Shown one piece after another: positions 43,150 through 52,877 of a DNA stretch of 64,000 nucleotides (positions are counted from its first letter, which is position 1; every line of letters begins with the position of its first letter). A program made the position numbers and the translations under genes. Origin of the DNA: Sphingomonas sp. PL-96 (GTDB lineage: Bacteria; Pseudomonadota; Alphaproteobacteria; Sphingomonadales; Sphingomonadaceae); NCBI RefSeq assembly GCF_020707215.1, contig NZ_JAJFET010000007.1, positions 150,069 through 214,068 of the forward strand, in the 5' to 3' direction. The notes under the pieces were generated by a model. It was not told where the DNA came from, did no database searches, and was given only the letters and a program-made list of their open reading frames with translations.

Positions 43150-46100
43150 TTACAGGCGGAGCGAAACGCCCGCGACGATCTGGCGACCCAGGAGGTCGTA
43201 GCCCATGATCGTGTTGCCGCGCAGCAGACCGATCTGGGAACGGCTGTCCGGGATGATCGGCGGGTCACGGTCGAAGATGTTGTTCGCGGCGAGCCGGAAC
43301 GTCATCTGCTTGTTGATGTCGAAGGTGAACGCCACGTCGAACCAGTCATAGGCCTTGATGCCCGCATACTCGTCGCGACGGGCGCTCTCGTCCTGCGCCG
43401 GGATGCCGGTTTCCTCCGGTGCGTAGAAGGTCAGCGGCATCGCACTGCGGTGGCGCCAGTTCAGCGACACGCTGGTGGCCCGGTCCGGGGAGGTCCAGGT
43501 CGTGCGGAACTGGTGCTGCCAGGTCGGCATGCTCTCGCCGCAGCCGCTGCCCCAATAGCCGGTGCAGTCGCGCGGCTCGACGGTCGGGGCACCCTGGCTG
43601 CCAACCAGCGTCATCAGCGTGCCGTTGAAGTTCATGTCGAGGGAGCCGACGTCGCCCAGGCCCAGGTTGTACTGGCCCTGGAAGTCCCAGCCGTGCGACT
43701 GCGACTTGTAGCCGTTGACCGATCCGCGCGACACCCAGCCGGTCGACGGGCTGGTGGCCGGCGAGCTCGACAGCGTGCCGTCCGCATTGCGCACGATGCC
43801 GCGGCAGAAATAGTCATTGCCGGTGCCGATGCACTCGTTGATCCAGTCGGCCGGGTTGAGGAAGGTGAGCTGGTCCTCCAGGTCGATCAGCCAGCGGTCG
43901 ATCGACACGGTCAGGCCGGGCAGGAAGCGGGGCCGCAGGACCACGCCGAACGTCTTGGTGAAGGCGCTTTCGGGTGCGAGGTCGAAGCCGCCCTCGCGCA
44001 CCGTGCAGCGATCGTCCGGGCAGATCAGCGTCGCGCTGCCATAGAGATTGTCGGCAAGGCCGGTGTTGCGGCACTGCTCCAGCGTTGCGGAGGGCGCCAG
44101 GCGCGGGCCGTTGGGGTTCGACGGATCGACGCGTGGCGCGCACGGGTCGGCATAGAAGCCCTGGTTCCAGAAGACGTTGGCAGCACCTGCAGCCGCGCCG
44201 ACACCCGGTGCCGCCTGCGACTTGTTGTACGATGCGCGGAAGGTGATGTCGTCGATCGGCGCCCAGATGCCCTCTACCTTCCAGGTGCCGAAGCTGCCCT
44301 CGAGGCGGTTGTACTTCGACCGGCGATAGCCGGCGTTGAGCTGGAGCAGCTTGGTCCAGGACTGATCCTCGACCAGCGGCGCCTGCACCTCGATGTTGCC
44401 CTCCAGGATGTTCTGGGTGACGCGCTGGTTCTCGCCGTAGCCGTTGTTCTCCTGGAAGATCTCGTTGGCGATGGAGCGTTCCATCTCCTCGCGGTATTCG
44501 GCGCTGATCGCGATCGCGATGCCCTGCTCCGCAAGCGGCGAGGTGATGCCGTACTTGCCGAGATCGCCGCTGACCGTTCCCACGAACTGGAGCAGGCGGG
44601 GGATGCGCGTGTAGATGCCGCCGGTCGCACCGCCATAGAGGTAGTTGTTGAGCGCCACATCCTGATTGAAGGGCGCAAAGGCGTTGAAGGGCACGCAGGC
44701 CGGATCGGTGCCGTTGACCACCGAACGACAGGTCGGGGTGCCGCCGACGTTCACCACGTCGAGCGAATTGTTGACGCTTGCGACCTGCGCAAAGGGCGTG
44801 TCGATGTTGTCGAGCCGCGCGCGCGAGATCATGCCGGCAACGTCATAGGACCAGACGTCGTTCAGCACCTTGCCGCGCAGGCCGGCGACGATGCGATAGC
44901 CCTCGTTGATGAACTTCTGCTGGACCAGCGGCAGCCCGTCGAACCGGTAGCGCACGTCGAGCGGCGCGTACTGCCCCGCCACCCCGGCGTTGGCACCGCA
45001 CAGCACCTGTGCCTGCGACCCCGACAGGAACGGGTTGTCGCAGTTCACCTGGTACGGCGTGCTGCCAAAGGCGGAGAAGGACAGAACGCGGTTGAGCGAC
45101 GTGTTGTACGACTTGTCGCGATAGAACAGCCCGTTGCCGTAGAACTCGATGTGATCGGTGAGCTGGGCAGTGATGAAGCCGCCGGCGTTGATGCGGTCGA
45201 ACGCGCGCTGGAATGCGAAATCGTCGTACGGGTTGGCCTGCGCCGCCGTCGGACCGCTGTTGATGGGAATAAAGGTGCCGTCGCCGTTCGGGTTGTTGAC
45301 CAGCTGCGTTCCGGCAAAGGCGCCGGCCTGCGGGATGATCGTGCCGGCGGGCGTGTAGCTTGCGCGCGAGCATGCCAGCGGCGCAGTGTTGCTGGTCTGA
45401 ACCACCTCGCAGACGGCGCCCGAGCGGTCGCGCAGGCGCACCAGATCCGACTGGCGATAGTTGACGAAGCCGCTGATGTTCACGCGGTCGTCGAACAGGT
45501 TGGTGCCCGCGGACAGGCTGATGTCGGCGCGCCCGCCGTCATTGGTCATGCCCGTCGCCGAGTCGACACCGATCCGGCTCGCAGCCTCGGTAACGGCGTT
45601 GGCGCGGTTGTTGTGATTGAAGAAGCTGTAGTTGGCGTCGATGCGGACGCCTTCGAAGTTCTTCTTGAGGATGAAGTTAACCACGCCCGAAACCGCGTCG
45701 GAGCCGTAGACCGACGAGGCGCCGCCGGTGAGCACGTCGATGCGGTCGACCAGCGCGGTCGGGATGATGCCGACGTCCACCGTGTTGGGCAGGCCGATAC
45801 GCAGGCCGTCGATCAGCATCAGCGTGCGCTCATAGCCCAGGCTGCGCAGCTTGATGCGCTGGCGGCCTTCGGAATCGCTGAAATTCTGTTCCGAGTTCAC
45901 CTGCACCTGGGGCAGGCGGTTCAACACTTCCTCGATGGTGGTCGCACCTTGCGCGGCGATCTCGGCCGAGGTGGTGGTGACGATCGGGGCTGCGGAACGG
46001 TTGTTCGGGCGCTGGATGCGCGTGCCCGTGACGATCACCTCGCCCTCGCCCCCGTCGCGCGATTCGGCGCGCTGGCTGTCGGCGGCAAGCTTTGCAGAGG

Positions 46101-46233
46101 CGACCGGATCGCCGATCGCGATGGCACCATCCTGTGCCGCAGCGTCCGCGTCCGCCGTCTGCGCGAACGCCGGTTGCGCCACCAGCGCGGCCACGCAGCA
46201 ACCCGTGGCCAGCAAATGCCTTAACACCATCAT
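43150..46233 (-). CDS. TonB-dependent receptor
   Basis: A 1,027-residue outer-membrane receptor. Signal peptide MMVLRHLLATGCCVAALVAQPAFAQ; TonB box/plug start GEVIVTGTRIQRPNNRSAAPIV; plug domain with VLNRLPQVQVNSEQNFSDSEG, RSLGYERTLMLIDGLRI and VYGSDAVSGVVNFILKK; barrel to the end VSLRL. It belongs to the large sphingomonad class with a Cys-containing loop in the barrel. AAGGGGGAAG precedes a double ATG; I use 46233. Its ligand is unknown; no enzymes lie next to it. Confidence 0.92.
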   Translation of the reverse strand: MMVLRHLLATGCCVAALVAQPAFAQTADADAAAQDGAIAIGDPVASAKLAADSQRAESRDGGEGEVIVTGTRIQRPNNRSAAPIVTTTSAEIAAQGATTIEEVLNRLPQVQVNSEQNFSDSEGRQRIKLRSLGYERTLMLIDGLRIGLPNTVDVGIIPTALVDRIDVLTGGASSVYGSDAVSGVVNFILKKNFEGVRIDANYSFFNHNNRANAVTEAASRIGVDSATGMTNDGGRADISLSAGTNLFDDRVNISGFVNYRQSDLVRLRDRSGAVCEVVQTSNTAPLACSRASYTPAGTIIPQAGAFAGTQLVNNPNGDGTFIPINSGPTAAQANPYDDFAFQRAFDRINAGGFITAQLTDHIEFYGNGLFYRDKSYNTSLNRVLSFSAFGSTPYQVNCDNPFLSGSQAQVLCGANAGVAGQYAPLDVRYRFDGLPLVQQKFINEGYRIVAGLRGKVLNDVWSYDVAGMISRARLDNIDTPFAQVASVNNSLDVVNVGGTPTCRSVVNGTDPACVPFNAFAPFNQDVALNNYLYGGATGGIYTRIPRLLQFVGTVSGDLGKYGITSPLAEQGIAIAISAEYREEMERSIANEIFQENNGYGENQRVTQNILEGNIEVQAPLVEDQSWTKLLQLNAGYRRSKYNRLEGSFGTWKVEGIWAPIDDITFRASYNKSQAAPGVGAAAGAANVFWNQGFYADPCAPRVDPSNPNGPRLAPSATLEQCRNTGLADNLYGSATLICPDDRCTVREGGFDLAPESAFTKTFGVVLRPRFLPGLTVSIDRWLIDLEDQLTFLNPADWINECIGTGNDYFCRGIVRNADGTLSSSPATSPSTGWVSRGSVNGYKSQSHGWDFQGQYNLGLGDVGSLDMNFNGTLMTLVGSQGAPTVEPRDCTGYWGSGCGESMPTWQHQFRTTWTSPDRATSVSLNWRHRSAMPLTFYAPEETGIPAQDESARRDEYAGIKAYDWFDVAFTFDINKQMTFRLAANNIFDRDPPIIPDSRSQIGLLRGNTIMGYDLLGRQIVAGVSLRL

Positions 46234-46630
46234 CTTCCCCCTTGTGCACAACGCGCCGGAGGAGCCGCATGGCGTCGCCGTCCCTGTCGGCCGCGCCATA
46301 CACGTGCGCATGTTGGCATTCTGATGCCTTGCCATGCCGCGCCCGCCCCCCGGCGTCGTGGTCGCGAAGCTGTCACAGTGGCTCTGTCGAGACAATACCA
46401 ATCAAGTAAAAAGGTCAGCAAATGCGCAGTTCTACTTAGACCTGTTGCAACAAGTACACGAACGTCAAGAAGAACGGGGGCTGAGCGGAGGGGCCGGTGC
46501 ACGAGGCCGGCGCGCCGAGGCGAGCGTCTTTGCGAATGCGGACGGGTCCGCTACGCTGGGCCCATCGAGGCGAGCATGCGAGGTCAAAGGCCCTGCGGAT
46601 CGCGAACGCTTGCAGGTCCTTGCTGCCACG
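46234..46630. other. Divergent regulatory gap between receptor and histidine kinase genes
   Basis: These 397 bases hold no convincing gene. The plus-strand frame is open from 46334 into the kinase, but this part has a patchy, Arg/Gly-rich translation and no ribosome site. An AT-richer patch at about 46385-46455 is the likely promoter zone for the minus-strand receptor; it holds AGACCTGTTGCAAC at 46438-46451, also found at 41044. Confidence 0.55.
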
Positions 46631-49189
46631 ATGCCTGAAGTCTTTCCGCGTACCACGTTCGTGCCCCCTGCTCCGGAGCTCGCCTTTCTGGCCGGCGGTG
46701 GCGCGTGCGCCGCGCTGGTCGCCGAGTGGGACTGGTCGAGGACTCCGCTCGGGCCGATCGAAGCGTGGCCGCAGAGCCTGAAGACCGCGACGTCGATCCT
46801 GATGCGCTCGCCCGTGCCGATCGTGATGCTGTGGGGCGAGGACGGCGTGATGCTCTACAACGACGCCTATTCGGTGTTCGCAGGCGGCCGGCACCCCGAA
46901 CTGCTCGGCTCCAACGTGCGCGAGGGCTGGCCCGAGGTCGCCGACTTCAACGACAATGTTATGAAGGTAGGGCTTGCCGGCAGGACGCTCGCCTATTCCG
47001 ACCAGGAGCTGACACTGCACCGCCACGGACGGGCCGAGCAGGTGTGGATGGACCTGGACTATTCGCCGGTGCTGGACGAGTCGGGGCAACCGGCCGGCGT
47101 CATCTGCATCCTGGCCGAGACGACCGAGCGTGTAGCGGCCGAGCGCCACACTGCGTTCCTGCTGGCGCTGTCGGACGCGTTGCGCCCGCTTGGCACCCCG
47201 GCAGAGATCATGGAAGTCACCGCCAAGGCGCTGGGCGAGCAGCTCGACGCCAGCCGGGTCTTCTATGCCGAGATCGCGAGCGGGATGATGACGGTGGAGC
47301 GCGACCACAACCGGGGCGTGCCCTCGATCGTCGGCACGCATTCGCTGGAAGCCTTTGGTCCCGACCTGCTGCGCGCCTACCGCCCAGGGGCGCCAGTGGT
47401 GGCACACGACGTGCCGGCGGACGAACGATTGAGCGAGGAGGCGCGCGCCGGCCTGTTGGCGCGACACGTGGGCGCGTTTGTCGACGTCGTCCTGTTCGAG
47501 GAAGCGCAATGGGTCGGGCTGCTGGCCGTGCAGAGCGCGACGCCGCGGGTGTGGACGCCCGCAGAGGAAAGCCTGGTCCAGGAGGTGGCGGACCGGGTCA
47601 AGGCAGTGGTCGAGCGTGCGCGGGCCGAAATGACCCTGCACGAGCTCAAGAACACGCTGGAGCAGCAGGTGATCGAGCGCACGGCCGAGCTGCGCCGCTA
47701 TCACGAGATCGTCGAGGCGACCGCGGCGCCGATCTGCGCCTTTGACACGGACTATCGGCTGGTCGCGTTCAACCGCGCGCACAATTCCGAGTTCCGACGC
47801 GTCAACGGCTTCGACACCAGGGTCGGCGACGTGTTCCCCGACCTGTTCCTGCCGGAGCAGGCGGTCGTGATGCGCGGGTTCATGGCGCGCGCGCTGGCCG
47901 GGGAAAGCTTCACCACCGCCGCGGCGTTCGGGCGCCCGGAACTCGGCATGCCGTGCTGGGAGATCAGCTACACGCCGCTGCGCGACCCGAGCGGCCGGGT
48001 GATCGGCGCCTTTCACCACGCCAACGACATTTCCGACCGGCTGGTGGCGCACGCCGAACTGGAGGCGGCGCAGGAGGCGCTGCGCCAAAGCCAGAAGATG
48101 GAGGCGATGGGCAGCCTGACCGGCGGGGTGGCGCATGACTTCAACAACCTGCTCACCCCGATCATCGGCTCGCTGGACATGCTGGCGCGCAAGGGCCTGG
48201 CGACCGAGCGTGAGCAGCGGCTGGTCGACGGCGCGCTGCAATCGGCGGAGCGGGCGAAGACACTGGTGCAGCGGCTGCTCGCCTTTGCGCGCCGCCAGCC
48301 GCTTCAGCCGATCGCGGTCGACGTCGAGCGGCTGGTCGAGAACATGGTCGGGCTGATCGACACGACGCTGGGACCGACGATCAGCATGGACGTGTCGGTG
48401 GCGCCGGACCTGCCGCCGGCGCGGGCAGACGCCAACCAGCTGGAGATGGCGCTGCTGAACCTGGCGGTGAACGCGCGCGATGCCATGCCCGATGGCGGGA
48501 CGCTGCGCATCGCGGTGACTCGCGAGACCGCGGGCGAGGGCGATGCCGGCGACATGGCGCCCGGGCAGTATGTGTGCGTGGCGGTGCACGACAGCGGCAT
48601 CGGCATGGACGAGGCGACTCGCCAGCGCGCGATCGAGCCGTTCTTTTCCACCAAAGGCGTGGGCAAGGGCACGGGCCTGGGCCTGTCGATGGTGCACGGG
48701 CTGGTCGCACAGCTGGGCGGCGGTTTGCGGATCGACAGCGCGCCGGGTGCCGGCACGCGCATCGCGCTGTGGCTGCCGGTGAGTGCCGCCGCGGCCGATG
48801 GCGCGGCGCTGGTCTCGGACGCGCTTTCCAGCCTGTCGGCACGCGGCACCGCATTGCTGGTGGACGACGAGGATCTGGTGCGCATGAGCACGGCCGACAT
48901 GCTGGCCGGGTTCGGCTATTCGGTGACGGAGGCGAGTTCGGCGGAAGAGGCGATCGGCCTGGTTGCGACGGGGCTGCGCCCCGACCTGCTGGTAACCGAT
49001 CATCTGATGCCGGGCATGACCGGTGCGCAGCTGGCGCATGCGTTGAAGGCGAGCTGGCCCGAACTGCCGGTGCTGATCGTGTCGGGCTATGCCGAGTCCG
49101 AGGGCGTCGACCCCGATCTCCAGCGGCTGACCAAGCCGTTCCGCGCCGACGAATTGGCGGCGAGCCTGTCGGCCCTGGCGGGCGGGTAA
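46631..49189 (+). CDS. Hybrid sensor histidine kinase/response regulator
   Basis: An 852-residue sensor. Order: PAS-like domain (~20-160, AEWDWSRTPLGPIEAWPQSLK), GAF (~170-320), coiled coil (~330-355), second PAS (~360-480), HisKA with H502 in GGVAHDFNNLL, HATPase (DANQLEMALLNLAVNARDAM, GTGLGLSMVHGL), and a C-terminal receiver with ALLVDDEDLVRM and the phospho-acceptor D790 in LLVTDHLMPGM. No transmembrane segment is seen, so it is cytoplasmic. It is divergent from the second TonB receptor gene. Confidence 0.9.
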   Translation: MPEVFPRTTFVPPAPELAFLAGGGACAALVAEWDWSRTPLGPIEAWPQSLKTATSILMRSPVPIVMLWGEDGVMLYNDAYSVFAGGRHPELLGSNVREGWPEVADFNDNVMKVGLAGRTLAYSDQELTLHRHGRAEQVWMDLDYSPVLDESGQPAGVICILAETTERVAAERHTAFLLALSDALRPLGTPAEIMEVTAKALGEQLDASRVFYAEIASGMMTVERDHNRGVPSIVGTHSLEAFGPDLLRAYRPGAPVVAHDVPADERLSEEARAGLLARHVGAFVDVVLFEEAQWVGLLAVQSATPRVWTPAEESLVQEVADRVKAVVERARAEMTLHELKNTLEQQVIERTAELRRYHEIVEATAAPICAFDTDYRLVAFNRAHNSEFRRVNGFDTRVGDVFPDLFLPEQAVVMRGFMARALAGESFTTAAAFGRPELGMPCWEISYTPLRDPSGRVIGAFHHANDISDRLVAHAELEAAQEALRQSQKMEAMGSLTGGVAHDFNNLLTPIIGSLDMLARKGLATEREQRLVDGALQSAERAKTLVQRLLAFARRQPLQPIAVDVERLVENMVGLIDTTLGPTISMDVSVAPDLPPARADANQLEMALLNLAVNARDAMPDGGTLRIAVTRETAGEGDAGDMAPGQYVCVAVHDSGIGMDEATRQRAIEPFFSTKGVGKGTGLGLSMVHGLVAQLGGGLRIDSAPGAGTRIALWLPVSAAAADGAALVSDALSSLSARGTALLVDDEDLVRMSTADMLAGFGYSVTEASSAEEAIGLVATGLRPDLLVTDHLMPGMTGAQLAHALKASWPELPVLIVSGYAESEGVDPDLQRLTKPFRADELAASLSALAGG

Positions 49190-49230
49190 AGGCCTCGCAC
49201 GCGACGGGAAGGGCGGCGTCCGGCCTGGGC

Positions 49231-50022
49231 TCAGACCATCTCGTCGACCGAGAGATAGGATGCGTCGAAGCCGGCGATCTGCCGCAGTTCGTGCGGGTCG
49301 TGGATGCGCAGCGTGCGATGGCTGAGGGAGATGAGCCCCCGCGTCCGCAGGATCTGAAGCGTGCGGTTCAGGTGGACGGCGGTGAGCCCGAGCGTGTCGC
49401 CCAGCTGCTCTTGCGTGAAGGGGAAGGGCGCGGTGTCGTCGGCGGTGAGCCCGACCTGTTCCAATCGCGTCCACGTCTCACACAGGAAGTGGGAAAGTCG
49501 CTCCAGCGCATTGCGCCGTGCGATGCTGACAAGGCGCTCGCGCAGGATGCCTTCGTCCACGATGGTCGACCGGAAAAAGGCCTGGCCGATGCGGGGTGAG
49601 CTCCAGAGCAGATCCCAGAGGTTCGACAGCGAGGAGGTTGCGACGTTCGCATCGGTCAGCAATCCGACCGAATAGTCCATCTTCCTCGATACAAAGGCAT
49701 AGACGTCGCAGATGTCCCCGGGGATCAGGAAGCTGATGATCTGCCGCTTGCCGTTGTCCAGGCTCTTGTACCGGTACCCCCAGCCATCGAGCAGGACATA
49801 GGTTTTCTCGACCCGCTCATACTCCCGGATGAGGTCCTGTCCCGCCGGGGCGAGCCGAGGCTGTCGGCAGAAGTCGTTGAGCAGCCTCTTGTCCTGAGCA
49901 TCCAGGCGGACGAAGCTGTCGAACTTGCGGGTAAGCGCAGAGTCACGGCTCGCGAAGTCGCTGTCGCTTGGAGGCAGAGGTGACGAGGGAAGGCGCCGCC
50001 ACGCAAGAGCAGGCTTGTTCAT
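49231..50022 (-). CDS. Crp/Fnr family transcriptional regulator
   Basis: A 263-residue regulator: a cNMP-binding-type sensor domain (~45-160, with RQIISFLIPGDICDVYAFV) and a Crp-type winged HTH (FTQEQLGDTLGLTAVHLNRTLQILRTRGLI). The N-terminus has no Fnr-type Cys cluster, so it is not an oxygen-sensing Fnr by sequence. It lies next to the molybdenum-cofactor and oxidase genes and could control them; this is inference. Confidence 0.9.
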   Translation of the reverse strand: MNKPALAWRRLPSSPLPPSDSDFASRDSALTRKFDSFVRLDAQDKRLLNDFCRQPRLAPAGQDLIREYERVEKTYVLLDGWGYRYKSLDNGKRQIISFLIPGDICDVYAFVSRKMDYSVGLLTDANVATSSLSNLWDLLWSSPRIGQAFFRSTIVDEGILRERLVSIARRNALERLSHFLCETWTRLEQVGLTADDTAPFPFTQEQLGDTLGLTAVHLNRTLQILRTRGLISLSHRTLRIHDPHELRQIAGFDASYLSVDEMV

Positions 50023-50128
50023 GACAGTCACCGAACAGGGACACTGCGCCGACCCTATCGGTCCGCGTGACGTCTGTAAGCTCGGCAAAAATGCGTAGGC
50101 CCCGGCTTCAGCGGAAGCCATGTCCTGC

Positions 50129-51352
50129 TCAGAAGCGCAGTGTCTGCACCAGATCACCGGCCGCCCCGGCTGGCGCGTCCGGGGGCCTGCGGACGAGCAG
50201 GTCGGCGCGCGCGAGCAGGGCCTGGTTGGAGGCGGCCTGGCGTTCGAGGATTTCGACACCTCCCGCCGTGCGCGCGGCGCAGAGGAAGGACTCGCGCGGG
50301 GCCCCGGCTTCGACAGGCGTGGCAAGCGGCGTGGATTGCCAGTCGAGGCCGGCGGCAAAGCCGCGGCCCTCGAGCGCAGTCAGCAGCGGGACCAGGAACA
50401 GGCGCGCAACCGTCATCGCCGCGGTGGGATTGCCGGGCAGGCCGAGGACGTGACGCGCGCCGATGCGGCCGTACCAGACGGGCTTGCCGGGTTTGATCGC
50501 GACGCCCACGAAGCGGGGGACGAGGCCGAGCGGGGCGAGGCCGGCGCGGGCGAGGTCGCGCTCGCCGCGTGAGGCGCCGCCGGCCATGACCAGGATGTCG
50601 CAGTCGGAGAGCATAGCCTCGGCCGCCGCGGTGATGGCGGCAGCGTCGTCGGCAACGCGGCTGGTGCCGCCGGGCTGGCCGCCCCATTGCCGGACCAGGA
50701 GCTGGATCGCCTCCGACAGGCTGTCGGGGACCCGCGCCTCGCCCGCCGATGCGTCGCCGGGGGCGACGAGTTCGTCGCCGCTTGCGATCACGTGCACGCG
50801 CGGGCGCCGCCACACGGTGACCTGGCCCGAGTCGGCGGCGGCCGCGACCACCAGCGCGCGCGGATCGAGGATGCGCCCCGCATCGAGCACGGCGGAGCCG
50901 GATGCGAAATCGGAGCCGCGCGGGCGGACGTGGCGCTTGCGTGGCAGGGCGGCGGGAAGTTCGACCCAGCCGTCGCCTTGCTTGAGCAGTTCGACCGGCA
51001 CGACCCGGTCGGCGCCGGCGGGCAGGGCGGCGCCGGTGGTGATGGTGACGGCCGCGCCCTTGGCGGAGCCGGCGAAGGGCGAGCCGGCATAGGCGGCGCC
51101 GATCACGTGCAGGCGGCGGGTGCCGTCGGCGAGATCGGCGTCGCGCACCGCCACGCCGTCCATCGCGGCGGCGTCGTGGCGGGGTGAGTCGAATGCGGCG
51201 CGCACGGGTTCGGCGAGCACGCGGCGCCCGGCCTTGCGCAGCGCCACCTGCTCGGTGCCGAGCGGGAGCGCCCCTTGCGCCAGCAGCGCCTGCGCCGCGT
51301 CGAAGCTGAGGTCTGCCCAGCAGGGCTCCGGAGGCGTTTCGACAAGCGACAT
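50129..51352 (-). CDS. moeA: Molybdopterin molybdenumtransferase MoeA
   Basis: A 407-residue MoeA, which inserts molybdate into adenylated molybdopterin. Conserved blocks are DSPRHDAAAMDGVAVR, ITTGAALPAGADRVVPVE, VHVIASGDELVAPG, and LGLPGNPTAAM. I chose ATG 51352 (MSLVETPP); the frame is open to 51397. It is divergent from fdhD. Together with fdhD and mobA it serves the molybdo-enzymes downstream. Confidence 0.94.
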   Translation of the reverse strand: MSLVETPPEPCWADLSFDAAQALLAQGALPLGTEQVALRKAGRRVLAEPVRAAFDSPRHDAAAMDGVAVRDADLADGTRRLHVIGAAYAGSPFAGSAKGAAVTITTGAALPAGADRVVPVELLKQGDGWVELPAALPRKRHVRPRGSDFASGSAVLDAGRILDPRALVVAAAADSGQVTVWRRPRVHVIASGDELVAPGDASAGEARVPDSLSEAIQLLVRQWGGQPGGTSRVADDAAAITAAAEAMLSDCDILVMAGGASRGERDLARAGLAPLGLVPRFVGVAIKPGKPVWYGRIGARHVLGLPGNPTAAMTVARLFLVPLLTALEGRGFAAGLDWQSTPLATPVEAGAPRESFLCAARTAGGVEILERQAASNQALLARADLLVRRPPDAPAGAAGDLVQTLRF

Positions 51353-51423
51353 AGGTGTTGTTCCGTGATTCCGCGCCCCCGCGCTCGTGTGGCGCATGCG
51401 CCTGAGGGCTGGCCAGTGGCAAT

Positions 51424-51465
51424 CGCTTGTTTGCGCGGGGCGGGCGCTTGTTTGCGCGGAGCGGG
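51424..51465. repeat. 21-bp tandem direct repeat, two copies
   Basis: Two copies in a row (51424-51444 and 51445-51465) that differ at one base, each starting CGCTTGTTTGCGCGG. They lie 19 bases before the fdhD start in the moeA-fdhD divergent promoter region. Confidence 0.85.
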
Positions 51466-51483
51466 AGGTTCAACAGGGACGAC

Positions 51484-52290
51484 ATGACCAGCCAGCAGGA
51501 TTTCGATGCGACGGGCGAGGCGGTGCGGACCGCAATGGTGGCGATCACGCCCGCGGGCGCGCGCACCGAAGTGGCGCGGCCGATCGCAGTGGAGCGGCCG
51601 GTTGCGATCGAGTTCAACGGGCTTGGCTATGCCGTGGTGATGGCGACGCCGGCGGCGCTGGAGGATTTCGCGACCGGCTTTGCGCTGTCGGAGCGGTTGA
51701 TCGAGCGGATCGAGGAGCTGGTCGACATCGACATCCACCCGACCGAGCGGGGGGTGGTGGTACGGGTGACGCTTGCCCCCTCGCGCGCCGAGGCGGTGGT
51801 GGAACGCGTGCGCCACCGGGTGACCGAATCCTCGTGCGGGCTGTGCGGCATCGAGAATCTCGAACAGGCGATCCGGCCGCTGCGCCGCGTGACGCAGGCA
51901 CCGGCGCCGGCCGATGCTGCGATCTTTGCCGCGGTGGGCGCATTGCGCGATCACCAGCCGCTCAACCGCGCGACCGGGGCGGTGCATGCTGCAGCACTGG
52001 TCGCCGCCGACGGGACGATCCGGCTGGTGCGCGAGGACGTCGGCCGGCACAGCGCGTTCGACAAGCTCAACGGCGCGATGCTGCGCGAGGGGCTGGGCTG
52101 GGACGGCGGCTTTGCGCTGCTGTCGTCGCGCTGCTCCTATGAGCTGGTGGAAAAGGCGGCGCTGGCCGATTGTCCCACGCTGGTGACGATTTCCGCGCCG
52201 ACCAGCCTCGCCATCGCCCGCGCGCACGATGCGGGCGTGCGGCTGGTGGTGCTGGCGCGGTCGGACGCGGTGCTGGCGGTGGGCGCGTGA
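51484..52290 (+). CDS. fdhD: Formate dehydrogenase sulfurtransferase FdhD
   Basis: A 268-residue FdhD, which passes sulfur to the Mo of formate dehydrogenase-like enzymes. The sulfur-carrying Cys pair is in SCGLCGIENL; REDVGRHSAFDKLNGA and LSSRCSYELVEKAA are family blocks. I chose ATG 51484 with AGGGAC upstream; the frame's longer start runs through the tandem repeat. It is followed by mobA with a GTGA overlap. Confidence 0.95.
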   Translation: MTSQQDFDATGEAVRTAMVAITPAGARTEVARPIAVERPVAIEFNGLGYAVVMATPAALEDFATGFALSERLIERIEELVDIDIHPTERGVVVRVTLAPSRAEAVVERVRHRVTESSCGLCGIENLEQAIRPLRRVTQAPAPADAAIFAAVGALRDHQPLNRATGAVHAAALVAADGTIRLVREDVGRHSAFDKLNGAMLREGLGWDGGFALLSSRCSYELVEKAALADCPTLVTISAPTSLAIARAHDAGVRLVVLARSDAVLAVGA

Positions 52291-52832
52291 AGGTCCTCGG
52301 CGCGATCCTGGCGGGCGGGCAGGCGCGGCGGTTCGGGTCGAACAAGGCGCTGGCGCTGCACCGGGGCGAGCCGCTGATCGCCCATGCCGCGCGGGCGCTG
52401 TGCGACCAGGTGTCGGCAGTGGTGGTGTGCGGGGGCGGCGGACTGCTGCCCGAGCTGGCCGAGCTGGCCGACCGGCCCGCACCGGGGCTGGGGCCGCTGG
52501 GCGGGCTTGCCGCTGCGCTGTTCCATGCGCAGGCGCACGGTTTCGACGGCGTGGTGAGCGTCGGGTGCGACACGCCGGTGTTGCCCGCCGACCTGGTGCG
52601 GCAGTTGCAGGCGGGCGGGGGGCCTGCCTATCTGGAGGCGATGCCGCTGATCGGCTGGTGGCCGAGCGCGCTGTCGCCGGCGCTGGACAGGTTCGTGGTC
52701 GAGGATGCACGTCGCTCGCTGCGCGGCTGGGGCACGGCGGCGGGCGCCGCGGCGATCACGATTGCCGAGCCGATCGCCAACATCAACACGCCCGCGGACC
52801 TGGCCGCGCTGGAGGCACCGGGCGTCGGTTGA
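52287..52832 (+). CDS. mobA: Molybdenum cofactor guanylyltransferase MobA
   Basis: A 181-residue MobA, which adds GMP to Mo-MPT to make the bis-MGD cofactor used by DMSO-reductase-family enzymes. The GTP-binding LGAILAGGQARRFGSNKA is at the N-terminus, with DRPAPGLGPLGGLAAAL and VGCDTPVLPADLV after it; NINTPADLAALE closes it. The GTG start overlaps the fdhD stop. The next gene is a bis-MGD enzyme. Confidence 0.93.
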   Translation: MKVLGAILAGGQARRFGSNKALALHRGEPLIAHAARALCDQVSAVVVCGGGGLLPELAELADRPAPGLGPLGGLAAALFHAQAHGFDGVVSVGCDTPVLPADLVRQLQAGGGPAYLEAMPLIGWWPSALSPALDRFVVEDARRSLRGWGTAAGAAAITIAEPIANINTPADLAALEAPGVG

Positions 52833-52877
52833 GCGCGGTCGGCCACGCGCCTATGCTCAGCCCAGGGAGAGTGCGCC

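Noticed and set aside
42859..46224. 1,121-codon open frame on the plus strand
   Set aside because: It is a shadow of the second TonB receptor; the minus-strand protein has signal peptide, plug and barrel.
46436..49474. 1,012-codon open frame on the minus strand
   Set aside because: It is antisense to the hybrid histidine kinase, which has all expected motifs.
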